Below, one piece after another: positions 25,629-37,435 of a stretch of DNA of 64,000 nt (the stretch's first letter is position 1; each line of letters starts with the position of its first letter). The notes beneath the pieces were generated by a model that saw nothing but the letters and a program-made list of their open reading frames with translations, made no database searches and was not told where the DNA came from. The position numbers and the translations under genes were made by a program. The DNA lies in contig NC_086034.1 in assembly GCF_036323735.1 (NCBI RefSeq), positions 39,918,439-39,982,438 on the forward strand, written 5' to 3'. The stretch is from Rattus norvegicus (lineage: Eukaryota > Chordata > Mammalia > Rodentia > Muridae).

Positions 25629-26642
25629 CAGGCTTTCTCTGGTGTTACCTTGTTCTGCTATTTCTGACAGTGGCTAGACTGTCCTATAGGCCTGTGTGTC
25701 TGGAGTGCTGTATACCTGTTTTCCTGTTTTCTTTGAGCCAGTTATGGCAATAGAGTGTTCTGCTTTCGGGAGTGTAGTTTTTCTGTCTACTGGTCTTCAG
25801 CTGTTGCTGTGGGTCTGTGTCCTGAGTTCACCAGGCAGGTCGCTTGGAGCAGAAATGTTGGTCATACCTGTGGTCGCGCGGCTCAAGTTTGCTAGTAGGG
25901 GTGTTGCTTTTGAGCACTCCGTGAGGGCGGCAACTCGGAGGGTCTGCCCTTCCTTTTCAGGGTGCCCCTGTGCACGGGGGTCCCAGATGGCATTAGGTAT
26001 TTTCCTCTGGAGTCAGAAACGTGGGCAGTGTGTAGCCTCTTCTGCCCCTCTGAAGGTTTAGTTCTGCCTCCCACGGGATTTGGGTGCAGAGAACTGTTGA
26101 TCCAGTTCCTTTAGGTCCAGCCGGTCTGGAGCGCAGGGGACCTGCTGCTCCAGTGCCCCTATCTTCTGGTTCCCTGAGTCCATATACAGTTTCCTCTTGG
26201 GCTAGGGATTTGGGCAGGGGTGAGCAGTATTGGTGGTCTCTTCCGCTCTGCAGTCTCAGGAGTGACCACCTGTCTGGGCTGTGAGCTCTCTCTCCCAATG
26301 GGTTTGGTAGCAGTGAGCGGTGGGCGGGGATCAGAGAGGTTGGGAATCCAGCTAAAAACTGGAAGTGTTTGGTCCCAGAGGAATTTTGCCTCTGTGTGTC
26401 CTGAGTCCACCAGTCAGGTCTCTTGGAGCAGAGAAGTTGGTCTTACCAGTGGTCCTGCAGCTCAAGTTTGCTCGTGAGGTGTTGCTTTTGAGCTCTCAGT
26501 GAGGGCAGCAACCAGGAGTGCCTGCGCTCTCTTTTCCCGGGAGCCCCTGTGCACCAGGGTCCCAGATGGTGTTAGGAGTTTTCCTCTGGGGTCAGAAATG
26601 TGGGCAGAGTGTAGTCTCTCCTGGCTTCCCAGGCATGTCTCT
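25629..26642 (-). promoter_or_regulatory. L1 5'UTR (internal promoter region), two repeat units
   Basis: This GC- and CpG-richer block lies upstream of ORF1. A segment that reads CAGGTCGCTTGGAGCAGAAA near 25,834 recurs as a close variant near 26,413, an offset of about 580 bp. The second unit is cut off at the target-site duplication. L1 5'UTRs are known to hold an internal pol II promoter. Activity of this copy is not shown. Confidence 0.8.
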
Positions 26643-26660
26643 CTTTGGGAGTTTCTTTTT
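26643..26660. repeat. 18-bp target-site duplication, right copy
   Basis: Exact second copy of CTTTGGGAGTTTCTTTTT, next to the L1 5' end. It pairs with 20,447-20,464. Confidence 0.95.
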
Positions 26661-28292
26661 GTTCTGCTTCAAGATAAAAATACTTGTCCCAAGTATATTA
26701 AATGGACTCAGAGAGAAAAAGGGCACATTCAAACTTGTGGACTCAAAGGCTGTCTCAAAGCTCAAATAAGAACAAACCAGATAAGAACTATGAAACTATA
26801 GGGTAAACTTTGAGATACTACTAACAAAGGGGAATTCTTGCAAAGGTTGAGGGACAGAGGCTTGTATTGATATTCAAGGACATTTTGCAAAACATTGTGG
26901 TCATTGATGATGACGAAAGTTAGTCTTGGCTTGAAGACTTGGTAGCAGCTGATGATAACAAGTCTTTAGAAGGAGTGTCACTATCTGCAGAAAGTCTCGT
27001 TCTTGAAGGCAGCGACTACCATTCCAGGTAGGAAAACCTTATTTCCTATAAACTGCTGCAGAGCAGAGAAGAGTGTCACTAGAATTGTGAATATCACTTC
27101 CCCTGCTCAGGATGCTTCATCCAGGTCTCCTACCACCACAGCACCTGTGTCAGCCACAGCAGTAGCAGCAGCAGCAGCTCCAAGGACAGTTCATGTGGCA
27201 ACACAAGTCCCTATGGTAATGATATCATTAGGTCAAAAGATTTCAACTGTGGTAGTTCAGTCAGTCAATGCAGGCACATTGTACATTACCAGCATTAGTT
27301 GAAGTACAGCCAGCTCTCCAAAAGTAGTCATTCAGTCAGTCTCGACTGTGATGAAAGCCTCCACTGGAAATGGAGACAGATTCACCATGTAGTCTGCCAA
27401 GATTATCACCATTCCTGTATTCAGCTTGCACAGTGTTAACTGCAGACAAAGTCAAATATGACTGGATAAGGAAACTAGTCTTGTTGGAACCCCACTGGAT
27501 CTGAGAGTGTTCACCCTGTTTCAATAGCCCATGGAACACTTATAATGAGAATATCTGTGCCTGTCAGCAGGTTTCTGGATAGACTACTCCTTAAGTTATC
27601 ATTGAAGTCATAAAAGGGCCAGAAGTTAAATCAGAAGCCAGAAGCCAAAAGCAGGAACATGGTGTGCAAACTTTGCAGCTGGTAAAAGAAAAGGGGGCAG
27701 ATGGGAGTAAGAAAGTAACCCATGTAGTGGTTGTCTGTGTGCCTTCTGCTATTGTCCTTCTTGTGACTATGAAAACTGAAGGGCTAGAGACATGTAAGAA
27801 ATAAGCAAGATCCCGGGGGCTTCAGACTGTTAGTGTTGTACTGACAGACATCTGCAAGGGAAGTCATCACGAAGTCAGAGGAGGACTTTCAAACAACTGT
27901 GCATATAAGAAAACAATCAGACTTACTGGGGATAAATTACCTATCCTTGTTTCAGTGGAAAATGAAATACACTTGAGATGCTGACAGAAAACTGCCTCTT
28001 AAAGTAAGGACAACTGAACTCTGAATAAGAAAAAAGACTGAAAGGGACCAAACAGCTCAGGACAATCTCATGTTACACTAAGAGTTGGAACACTGACACC
28101 TGTAAGAGGTAACATAGTTTTCAGTGGGATGAGGTTGTGGTGGGTGGTGTCATTGTTACAAATAGCATTTTTTGATGCATTTTACATGCATACCACAATT
28201 AGCATGGTGCTCCCACAGTGCTCACTTTACTGGCACGATCTGAAGACTCTGCTAATACAGCTATTTTAGAATGTGAACTGAGTGGATCCAAA

Positions 28293-28295
<3 letters not shown>
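26643..28295 (+). pseudogene. Elf2: Elf2 processed pseudogene, 3' part
   Basis: This continues the ELF2 match after the L1. The ETS domain starts LWEFL and continues LLQDKNTCPKYIKWTQREKG (26,640-26,730), then FKLVDSKAVSKL in another frame. NIVVIDDD lies near 26,890-26,920 and distinguishes ELF2 from ELF1/ELF4. GRKTLFPIN and ISLGQKISTVVVQSVNAG follow (27,003-27,302). Further on are IKGPEVKSEA (27,600), KTLQLV-like and VTHVVVV (27,710), then MKTEGL and a stop at 27,802-27,804. The rest to 28,295 is probably 3'UTR. The GKHKNKPD/recognition-helix region near 26,760-26,830 is badly damaged. There are several frameshifts and in-frame stops, and no poly(A) is visible because a GA microsatellite starts here. 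Overlap with the right 18-bp duplication is expected. Confidence 0.88.
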
Positions 28296-28349
<54 letters not shown>

Positions 28350-28470
28350 CAGAGAGAGACAGAGAGAGACAGAGAGATAGAGAGACAGACACAGAGACAG
28401 AGACACACAGAGAGACAGAGAGATAGAGAGACAGACAAAGAGAAACAGAGACAAAGAGAAACAGAGAGAA
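28296..28470. repeat. (GA)n/(GACA)n compound microsatellite
   Basis: A pure GA run of about 50 bp grades into GAGACA-type units. The ORFs of alternating Arg/Glu or Leu/Ser are artefacts. It lies where the poly(A) of the Elf2 retrocopy might have been, which is conjecture. Confidence 0.97.
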
Positions 28471-28515
28471 CAAGAACTAGTGCACTTTCGGTTTTTGTAT
28501 GTTTGGAAATTTAAA

Positions 28516-28530
28516 ATATATACCATATAT

Positions 28531-28575
<45 letters not shown>
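28516..28575. repeat. (TA)n microsatellite
   Basis: Mostly uninterrupted TA dinucleotides. Confidence 0.95.
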
Positions 28576-28577
<2 letters not shown>

Positions 28578-28894
28578 TAGCTTGATGTTTTAAAACAAAG
28601 ACATTAGACTAATTTCAGTTTCCTTTCTTGAAATAAGCTAAGAGCTTATTTGCATAAAGCTTTTTTATTCAAAGAAAAAAATTTAAAAGAGCATTTTAAA
28701 TAATCCCAGTATATTCTTCATTAAATTAAAACCCAGAATTTTAGAAGGAAAGACTCATGTCTCACAAAGAACAAGGACATTTCTCTTCATGATAGTACCT
28801 CCATTTTCTAGTTCCCCTAAGAGAATGAGAATGTGAGCTAAGCAACATGAATAAAGGCCACTGGCAATGTTCAAAAGTTCACTAAACAGATGCT
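28576..28894. other. AT-rich DNA, nothing recognised
   Basis: It has A-runs and no clear repeat family. It could be remaining Elf2 3'UTR sequence, but I have no evidence for that. Confidence 0.4.
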
Positions 28895-29090
28895 ATAGCT
28901 CTCCTGGGCATATACCCAAAAGATGCTCCAACATTTAACAATTTAACAAGAACACATGCTCCTCTAAGTTGATAGCCGTCTTAATTATAGCCAGAAACTG
29001 GAAAGAACCCAGTGTCCCTCAACACAGGAATGGATACAGAAAATGTGTTACATTTACACAATAGAGTATTACTCGGCTATTGAAAATAGT
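28895..29090 (+). mobile_element. old L1 ORF2 fragment upstream of the full-length L1
   Basis: CTCCTGGGCATATACCCAAA followed by GCCAGAAACTGGAAAGAACC and the GGAATGGATACAGAAAATGT block is the end region of L1 ORF2. It stops at AAAATAGT (29,083-29,090), where the younger L1 5'UTR begins. An old L1 3'UTR continues on the other side at 35,823. Confidence 0.85.
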
Positions 29091-30015
29091 TTTGCTTCCT
29101 GGTTGCTGCCACCACGGAGAGCTCGTAGGCAGCACCCCACTAGCAAACTTGAGCCTCGGGACCACAGGTAAGACCAACTTTTCTGCTGCAAGCGACCTGC
29201 CTGGTGAACTCAGGACACACAGAGGCAAAATTCCTCTAGGACCAGGCACTTCCGGTATTTAGCAGGGGGAGTCCCAAACCAGCGGATCCCTGCCCACAGG
29301 AGCTCTCTGCCCCCAAATCCCATGAGAGAGAGACCTCACCGCCCGGTCAGGTGGGCACTCCTGAGACTGCAGAGCAGAAGAAACCACCAACACTGCCCAC
29401 CCCTGCTCACATCCCTGGCCCAAGAGGAAACTGTATACGGCCTCTGGGTCCCCGTAGAGGAGGGCCCAGGAGCAGCAAATCCACTGCGTCTGAGACACCG
29501 CCAGAACCAGAAGGGACCAACCAGAAAAACAGTTCGCTGCACCCAAATCCCGTGGGACAGAGAGCTAAACCTTCAGAGAGGCAGACACGCCTGGGAAACC
29601 AGAAGAGACTGCACTCTGCACACATCTCTGACGCCAGAGGAAAACACCAAATGCCATCTGCAACCCTGGTGCACGTAAGCTCCCAGAAAGGGCAGCGCAG
29701 ATCTTCCTGGTTGCTGCCCCCGCGGAGAGCTCATAGGCAGCACCCCACGAGCAAACTTGAGCCTCGGGACCACAGGTAAGACCAACTTTTCTGCTGCAAG
29801 AGACCTGCCTGGAGAACTCAAGATACAGGCCCACAGGAACAGCTAAAGACCTGTAGAGAGGAAAAACTACACGCCCAAAAGCAGAACACTCTGTCCCAAT
29901 AACTGGCTGAAAGAGAACAGGAAAACAGGTCTACAGCACTCCTGACACACAGGCTTATAGGACAGTCTAGCCACTGTCAGAAATAGCAAAACAAAGTAAC
30001 ACTAGAGATAATCTG
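29091..30015 (+). promoter_or_regulatory. L1 5'UTR with about 1.5 repeat units
   Basis: This is a CpG-richer block. TTCCTGGTTGCTGCC begins at 29,096 and again at 29,704, a period of 608 bp. The second unit leads into the sequence just before ORF1. L1 5'UTRs act as internal promoters; function here is inferred from the family. Confidence 0.8.
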
Positions 30016-31195
30016 ATGGTGAGAGGCAAGCGCAGGAACCCAAGCAACAGAAACCAAGACTACATGGCATCATCGGAGGCCAATTCTCCCATCAAAGCAA
30101 ACACGGAATATCCAAACACACCAGAAAAGCAAGATCTAGTTTCAAAATTTGATCATGATGCTGGAGGACTTCAAGAAAGACGTGAAGAATACCCTTAGAG
30201 AACGAGTAGAAGCCTACAGAGAGAAATCACAAAAAACCCTGAAAGAATTCCAGGAAAACATAAATAAACAAGTAGAAGCCCATAGAGAGGAGTCACAAAA
30301 ATCCCTGAAAGAATTCCAGGAAAACATAAATAAACAAGTAGAAGCCCATAGAGAGGAGTCACAAAAATCCCTGAAAGAATTCCAGGAAAACACAATCAAA
30401 GAGATGAAGGAATTAAAAATGGAAATAGAAGCAATCAAGAAAGAACACATGGAAACAACCCTGGATATGGAAAACCAAAAGAAGAGACAAGGAGCTGTAG
30501 ATATGAGCTTCACCAACAGAATACAAGAGATGGAAGAAAGAACCTCAGGAGCAGAAGATTCCATAGAAATCATCAACTCAACTATCAAAGATAATGTAAA
30601 GCAGAAAAAGCTACTGGTGCAAAACATACAGGAAATCCAGGCCTCAATGAGAAGATCAAACCTAAGGATAATAGGTATAGAAGAGAGTGAAAACTCCCAG
30701 CTCAAAGGACCAGTAAATATCTTCAAAAAATCATAGAAGAAAACTTCCTTTACCTAAAAAAAGAGATACCCATAGGCATACAAGAAGCCTACACAAATCC
30801 AAATATATTGGACCAGAAAAGAAACACCTCCCGTCACATAATAGTCAAAACACCAAATGTCAAAATAAAGAAAGAATATTAAGAGCAGTAAGGGAAAAAG
30901 TCAAGTAACATATAAAGGCAGACCTATCAGAATAACACCAGAATTTTCGCCAGAGACTATGAAAGCCAGAAGATCCTGGACAGATGTCATACAGACCCTA
31001 GGAGAACACAAATGTCAGCCCAGATTACTGTATCCTGCAAAACTGTCAATTAACATAGATGGAGAAACCAAGATATTCCATGACAAAACCAAATTTACCC
31101 AATATCTTTCTACAAATCCAACACTACAAAGGATAATATATGGTAAAGCCCAACATAAGGAGGCAAGCTATACCCTAGAAGAAGCAAGAAACTAA
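30016..31195 (+). pseudogene. L1 ORF1, coiled coil expanded, frameshifted
   Basis: This is the L1 RNA-binding chaperone that coats L1 RNA as trimers through a coiled coil. It starts MVRGKRRNPSNRNQ at ATG 30,016. A frame change near 30,150 and another near 30,730 (in an A-run after NIFKKS) break it, with a further one near 30,880. The coiled-coil part (30,149-30,736 frame) contains three 22-residue units. The RRM-like part follows (RRSNLRIIGIEES), then the C-terminal domain with MKARRSWTDVIQ and RLLYPAKLSI to the stop at 31,193-31,195. Confidence 0.92.
30206..30403 (+). repeat. three 66-bp tandem units in the ORF1 coiled coil
   Basis: Units start at 30,206, 30,272 and 30,338, each beginning GTAGAAGCC and coding for 22 residues of the type VEAHREESQKSLKEFQEN. 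Units two and three are nearly identical; the first and the end of the third are more diverged. The open ORF1 at 54,504 has one unit. The period preserves frame, and 22 residues is close to three heptads. Confidence 0.93.
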
Positions 31196-31200
31196 TCATC

Positions 31201-34200
31201 TTGCAAACAAAACAAAGAGAAGAAAAGCACACAAACATAACCTCATATCCAAATATGAATATAACAGGAAGCAATAATCACTATTCCTTAATATCTCTCA
31301 ACATCAATGGCCTCAAATCCCCAATAAAAATACATAGATTAACAAACTGGATATGCAACGAGGACCCTATATTCTGCTGCCTACAGGAAACACACCTCAG
31401 AGTCAAAGACAGACACTACCTCAGAGTGAAAGGCTGGAAAACAACTTTCCAAGCAAATCGTCGGAAGAAGCAAGCTGGAGTAGACATTCTAATGTCAAAT
31501 AAAATCAATTTTCAAATAAAAGTCATCAAAAAAGATAAGGAAGAATGATAAGGAAGGACACTTCATATTCGTCAAAGGAAAAATCCACCAAGATGAACTC
31601 TCAATCCTAAATGTCTATGCCCCAAATACAAGGGCACCTACATACGTAAAAGAAACCTTACTAAAGCTCAAAACACACATTGCACCTAACACAATAATAG
31701 TAGGAGATTTCAACACTCCACTCTCATCAATGGACAGATCATGGAAACAGAAATTAAACAAAGACGTAGACAGACTAAGAGAAGTCATGAGCCAAATGGA
31801 CTTAACCGATATTTATAGAACATTCTATCCTAAAGCAAAAGGATATACCTTCTTCTCAGCTCCTCATGGTACTTTCTCCAAAATTGACCATATAATTGGT
31901 CACAAAACGGGCCTCAACAGGTACAGAAAGATAGAAATAATCCCATGTGTGCTATCAGACCACCACGGCCTAAAACTGGTCTTCAATAATAATACGGGAA
32001 GAATGCCCACATATACGTGGAAATTGAACAATACTCTACTCAATGATAACCTGGTCAAGGAAGAAATAAAGAAAGAAATTGAAGACTTTTTAGAATTTAA
32101 TGAAAATGAAGGTACAACATACCCAAACTTATGGGACACAATGAAAGCTGTGCTAAGAGGAAAACTCATAGCACTGAGTGCCTACAGAAAGAAACAGGAA
32201 AGAGCATATGTCAGCAGCTTGACAGCACACCTAAAAGCAAATAGAACAAAAAGAATCAAATACACCCAGGAGGAGTAGAAGGCAGGAAATAATCAAACTC
32301 AGAGCTGAAATGAACCAAGTAGAAAGAAAAAGGACCATAGAAAGAATCAAAAGAACCAAAAGTTGGTTCTTTGGGAAAATCAACAAGATAGATAAACCCT
32401 TAGCCAGACTAACGAAAGGACACAGAGAGTATGTCCAAATTAACAAAATCAGAAATGAAAAGGGAGACATAACTACAGATTCAGAGGAAATTCAAAAAAT
32501 CATCAGATCTTAATAAAAGCCTATATTCAACAAAACTTGAAAATCTGCAGGAAATGGACAATTTCCTAGACAGATACGAGGTTCCAAAGTTAAATCAGGA
32601 ACCGATAAAACAGTTAAACAACCCCATAACTCCTAAGGAAATAGAAGCAGTCATTAAAGGTCTCTTAACCAAAAAGAGCCCAGGTCCAGACTGGTTTAGT
32701 GAAGAATTCTATCAGACTTTCATAGAAGACCTCATACCAATATTATCCAAACTATTCCACAAAATTGAAACAGATGGAGCACTACCAAATTCCTTCTATG
32801 AAGCCACAATTACTCTTATACATAAACCACTCAAAGGCCCAACAAAGAAAGAGAACTTCAGACCAATTTCCCTTATGAATATCGATGCAAAAATACTCAA
32901 TAAAATTCTGGCAAACCGAATCCAAGAGCACATCAAAACAATCATCCACCATGATCAAGAAGGCTACATCCCAGACATGCAGGGATGGTTTAATATACGG
33001 AAAACCATCATCGTGATCCGTTATATAAACAAACTGAAAGAACAAAACCACATCATCATTTCATTAGATGCTGAGAAAGCATTTGACAAAATTCAATACC
33101 CGTTCATGATAAAAGTCCTGGAAAGAATAGGAATTCAAGGCCCATATCTAAACATAGTAAAAGCCATATACAGCAAACGAGTTGCTAACATTAAACTAAA
33201 TGGAGAGAAACTTGAAGCAATCCCACTAAAATCAGGAACTAGCCAAGGCTGCCCACTCTCTCCCTACTTACTCAATATAGTTCTTGAAGTTCTAGCCAGA
33301 GCAATCAGACAACAAAATGAGGTCAAGGGGATACAGATCAGAAAAGAAGTATTCAAAATATCACTATTTGCAGATGATATGATAGTACATTTAAGTGATC
33401 CCAAAAGTTCCACCAGAGAACTACTAAAGCTGATAAACAACTTCAGCAAAGTGGCTGGGTATAAAATTAACTCAAATCAATCAGTAGCCTTCCTGTACAC
33501 AAAAGAGAAACAAGCTGAGAAAGAAATTAGGGAAACGACACCCTTCCTAATAGATCCAAATAATATAAAGTACCTCGTTGTGACTTTAACCAAGCAAGTA
33601 AAAGATTTATACAATAAGAACTTCAAGACTCTGAAGAAAGAAATTGAAGAAGACCTCAGAAGATGGAAATATCTCCCATGCTCATGGATTGGCAGGATTA
33701 ATATAGTAAAAATGGCCATTTTACCAAAAGCGATCTACAGATTCAATGCAATCCCCATCAAAATTCTAATCCAATTCTTCAAAGAGCTAGACAGAAAAAT
33801 TTATAAATTCAACTGGAATAACAAAAAACCCAGGATAGCTAAAACTATCCTCAACAATGAAAGGACTTCAGGGGGAATCACTATCCCTAAACTCAAGCAG
33901 TATTACAGAGCAATATTGATAAAAACTGCATGTTATTGGTACAGAGACAGACAGATAGACCAATGGAACAGAATTGAAGACCCAGAAATGAACCCACACA
34001 CCTATGGGCACTTGATTTTTTACAAAGTAGCCAAAACCATCAATGGAAAAAAGATAGCATTTTCAGCAAATGATGTTCGTTCAACTGGAGGTCAACATGT
34101 AGGAGAATGCAGATCGATCCATACTTATCACCCTGTACAAAGCTTAGGTCCAAGTGGATCAAGGACCTCCACATCAAACCAGATGCACTCAAACTAATAG

Positions 34201-35094
34201 AAGAAAAACTAGCGAAGCATCTGGAACACATGGGAACTGGAAAAAATTTCCTGAACAGAACACCAACGGCTTAAGCTCTAAGATCAAGAATCGACAAATG
34301 GGATCTCATAAAACTGCAAAGCTTCTGCAAGGCAAAGGACACTGTGGTTAGGACAAAACGGCAAAAAACAGATTGGGAAAAGATCTTTACCAATCCTACA
34401 ACAGATAGAGGGCTCATATCCAAAATATACAAAGAACTCAAGAAGTTAGACCGCAGGGAGACAAATAACCCTATTACAAAATGTGGTTCAGTGCTAAGCA
34501 AATAATTCACAGCTGAGGAATGCCAAATGGCTGAGAAATACCTAAAGAAATGTTCATCATCTTTAGTCATAAGGGAAATGCAATTCAAAACAACCCTAAT
34601 ATTTCACCTCACACCAGTGAGAATGGCTAAGATCAAAAATCTCAGGTGACAGCAAATGCTGGTGAGGATGAGGAGAAAGAGGAACTCTCGTCAGTTGTTG
34701 GTAGGATTGCAGACTGGTACATCCATTCTGGAAATCAGTCTGGAGGTTCCTCAAAAAATTGGACATTGTACTGCCTGAGGATCCAGCTATTCCTCTCTTG
34801 AGCATATACCCAAAAGATGCCCCAACATATAAAAAAGACACGTGTTCCAATATGTCCATAGCATTCTTATTTATAATAGCCTGAAGCTGGAAAGAACCCA
34901 GATGCACTTCAACAGAGGAATGGATACAGAAAATGTGGTACATCTACACAATGGAATATTACTCAGCTATCAAAAACAATGACTTTATTAAATTCCTAAC
35001 CAAATGTTTGGACCTGGAAAATATCATCCTGAGTGAGGTAACCCAATCACAGAAAAACACACATGGTATGCACTCATTGATAAGTGGCTATTAG
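31201..35094 (+). pseudogene. L1 ORF2 (endonuclease/reverse transcriptase), full span, frameshifted
   Basis: The full ORF2 span of about 3.9 kb starts five bases after the ORF1 stop, at TTG rather than ATG. The endonuclease part carries LNINGL and CCLQETHL (31,201-31,548), VGDFN near 31,700, and SKIDHI plus SDHHG at 31,730-32,278. Frameshifts occur near 31,545, 32,240-32,300 and 32,500. The reverse-transcriptase part 32,554-34,197 is a 547-codon open stretch with SLDAEKAFD, SGTSQGCPLSPYL and the catalytic FADD. Frames then break repeatedly to the stop at 35,092-35,094. It would not make a complete enzyme. Confidence 0.93.
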
Positions 35095-35822
35095 CCCAAA
35101 TGCTTCAATTACCCTAGATGCCTAGAACACATGAAACTCAAGACAGATGTTCAAAATGTGAATGCTTCACTACTTCTTTAAAAGGGGAACAAGAATACCC
35201 TTGGCAGGGAATAGAGAGGCAAAGATTAAAACAGACACAGTAGGAACACCCATTCAGAGCCTGCCCCACATGTGGCCCATACATATACAGCCACCCAATT
35301 AGACAAGATGGATGAAACAACGAATTGTAGGCAGACAGGAGCCGGATGTAGATCGCTCCTGAGAGACACAGCCAGAATACAGCAAATACAGAGGCAAATG
35401 CCAGCAACAAACCACTGAACTGAGAACAGGACCCCCATTGAAGGAATCAGAGAAAGAACTGGAAAGCTTGAACGGGCTCGAGACCTCATATGAACAAAAA
35501 TGCCAAGCAACCAGAGCTTCCAGGGACTAAGCCCTACCTAAAGACTGTACATGGATTGACCCTGGACTCTGACCTCATAGTTAGCATTGAATATCCTAGT
35601 AAGAGCACCAGTGGAAGGGAAAGCCCTGGGTCCTGCTAAGACTGAACCCCCAGTGAACCTGATTGTTGGGGGGAGGGCGGCAATGGGGGGAGGGCGGCGA
35701 GGGGAACACCCATAAAGAAGGGGAGGGTGAGGGGTTAGGGAGATGTTCGCCCGTAAACCGGGATAGGGAAAAAGACTCGAAATGTAAATAAGAAATACTC
35801 AAGTTAATAAAAAAAAAATAGT

Positions 35823-36300
35823 GTATGCTGACAATAGCCTGATATTGCTGTCTCCTGAGAGGCTCTGCCAGAGACTGACAAATACAGAAGCAGATTCCCA
35901 TAGTCAACCATTGAACTGAGCAGGGGATCCCCAATGGATAAATTAGAGAAAAGCCTGAAGGAACTGAAATGGTTTCCATCCTCATAAGAAGAGCAACAAT
36001 ATGAATCAAACGGAACTCCTACAGCTCCCAGGGACTAAACCACCATTTCAAGACTACACACGGATGGACTTCTGGCTCCAGCTGCATATGTTGCAGAGGA
36101 TGGCTTTGTCAGGCATCAATGGGAGGAGAGGACCTTGGTCCTGTGAAGGATCGATGCCCTAGTGTAGGGGAATGTCAGGGCAGATAGGTAGGAGGGAGTG
36201 GTGAATGAATTGGAGAAGTACCCTCATAGAAGCAGGTGGCAAAAGTGGATTTCTGGAGGAGAAATTGAGAAAGGGGATAACATTTGAAATTAAATAAAAA
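35823..36300 (+). mobile_element. old L1 (Lx-like) 3'UTR
   Basis: GTATGCTGACAATAGCCTGA, a GAGAGGCTCTGCCAGAGACT block and a 3' end with ATTTGAAATTAAATAAAAAT parallel the old L1 3' end at 61,264-61,745. It probably belongs with the ORF2 fragment at 28,895-29,090, with a few hundred bases missing between them. Confidence 0.82.
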
Positions 36301-37350
36301 TGATCCAATTGAAGAAAAAATTTTCACCTTAAAAGTCATAGTTTTCTTTGTCTTTTTAATTAACACTACATTGATAGGATTCCTGTATAACAGTAGAATA
36401 AGTGGAATCATTAAAAGATTCAGAGTTCATATGAGGAAGACTTCCCAGGAAACGCATAAGAAGAGAGAGAAAAATGTTAAAAATGGTGGAATAATTAAGT
36501 CTATGTGCACCTATAGCCAAAGTTGATAGAATTTGACACCATGATAAAGATCAGTATACATTGTTAAGTGAAAGAACCCAGTCTGAAATGGTTGCATGCT
36601 GTGAAATTTCATGTTATATTCAAGAAAAGACAATAAAAAGGAAAAAAAATGTACATGTTGAAAATTTGTTGAGAGAGGAAAACCACAATTCTTCAACACC
36701 TTCTATGTGCCCCAAGAAAAGTGACACCCAGACTGAGACTACAGCATGGAAAAATTGTTTAAGTATACAGTGGAGAATTTGAAGCAACATTAAGTTTAGT
36801 TGCTCAAGCTCAGTAGTCGTAGGCATATTTATAGTATAAATATAATTGATATAATAAGACAAACAATTTCATGCTTGTAGCCTTTCTTATAAAAAGGCAT
36901 ATCTCAGTAATTTTATGAAATAAATTAAAATCAGAAAAACAGTAATTGAAAGCTTTCTTACAAACTATTTTTGCTGTGGTCATCAAAATTCTCAGTGGAA
37001 TCAAAAACAAGGGTGAAAGTAGCCAGAAGAATCTGAAAAGAGTAAATAACTGATTGAAACTTTGTGTCTTGTGGCTCTTGGAACCCAAACCAGGCATTGC
37101 ATAAAAATTAAGGAACTCTAAAAAATGTTTTATTTGGTCTATATCAGTATTGCTACTTTAATAATGGCAAAAGTGCACTTTTTTTGGAATATTTCAATAG
37201 TAAACTGTTTCTAAACACAGTTTAAACAAAATTATGAATAGTAATTCTCTTAAATATTATCATGGCTCTACAAATAAGAGAGCAGGCTTAAAGTGTGTCT
37301 TTTATGGAATGAGGCATGAAATGCCTCACAGTTATATAAAGTATATATGA
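36301..37350. other. AT-rich intergenic DNA, nothing recognised
   Basis: The short ORFs lack features and no repeat family is evident. Confidence 0.5.

Positions 37351-37434
<84 letters not shown>
37351..37434. repeat. (GT)n-(GA)n-(GATA)n compound microsatellite
   Basis: A GT run, a GA run, four GATA units and another GA run follow one another. Confidence 0.96.

Positions 37435-37435
<1 letters not shown>

Larger units (their letters stand above)
20465..26642 (-). mobile_element. near full-length L1 inserted into the Elf2 pseudogene
   Basis: On the minus strand the order is 5'UTR (25,629-26,642), ORF1 remnant, ORF2 remnant, 3'UTR (20,465-20,888) and a T-rich tail at the left edge. It is about 6.2 kb long and flanked by a perfect 18-bp duplication of Elf2 pseudogene sequence. 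The 3'UTR lacks a few hundred bases compared with the other copies, with an abrupt join near 20,785. Both ORFs are broken. It is moderately diverged, and older than the copy at 49,899. Confidence 0.95.
29091..35814 (+). mobile_element. full-length L1, frameshifted (5'UTR, ORF1, ORF2, 3'UTR, poly(A))
   Basis: All four L1 parts are present in order: a 5'UTR of about 925 bp with a repeated unit, ORF1 from ATG 30,016, ORF2 ending at 35,094, and a rat-type 3'UTR with a G-rich tract (35,670-35,735), then AATAAA and an A-run. AAAATAGT occurs at both borders (29,083-29,090 and 35,815-35,822), a possible 8-bp target duplication that overlaps the A-run. Both ORFs carry frameshifts, so it is not autonomous. 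It sits within an old L1. Confidence 0.93.

Noticed and set aside
25629..26642. CpG-rich stretch as a host gene promoter or CpG island
   Set aside because: The same sequence recurs in four other L1 copies directly upstream of ORF1, so it is L1 5'UTR.
27003..27302. 99-codon alanine-rich ORF as an independent gene
   Set aside because: It is an internal part of the Elf2 retrocopy (GRKTLFPIN and LGQKISTVVVQSVNAG), with frameshifts before and after it.
28218..28514. Arg/Glu alternating ORF as an RNA-binding protein
   Set aside because: Comes from a (GA)n microsatellite.
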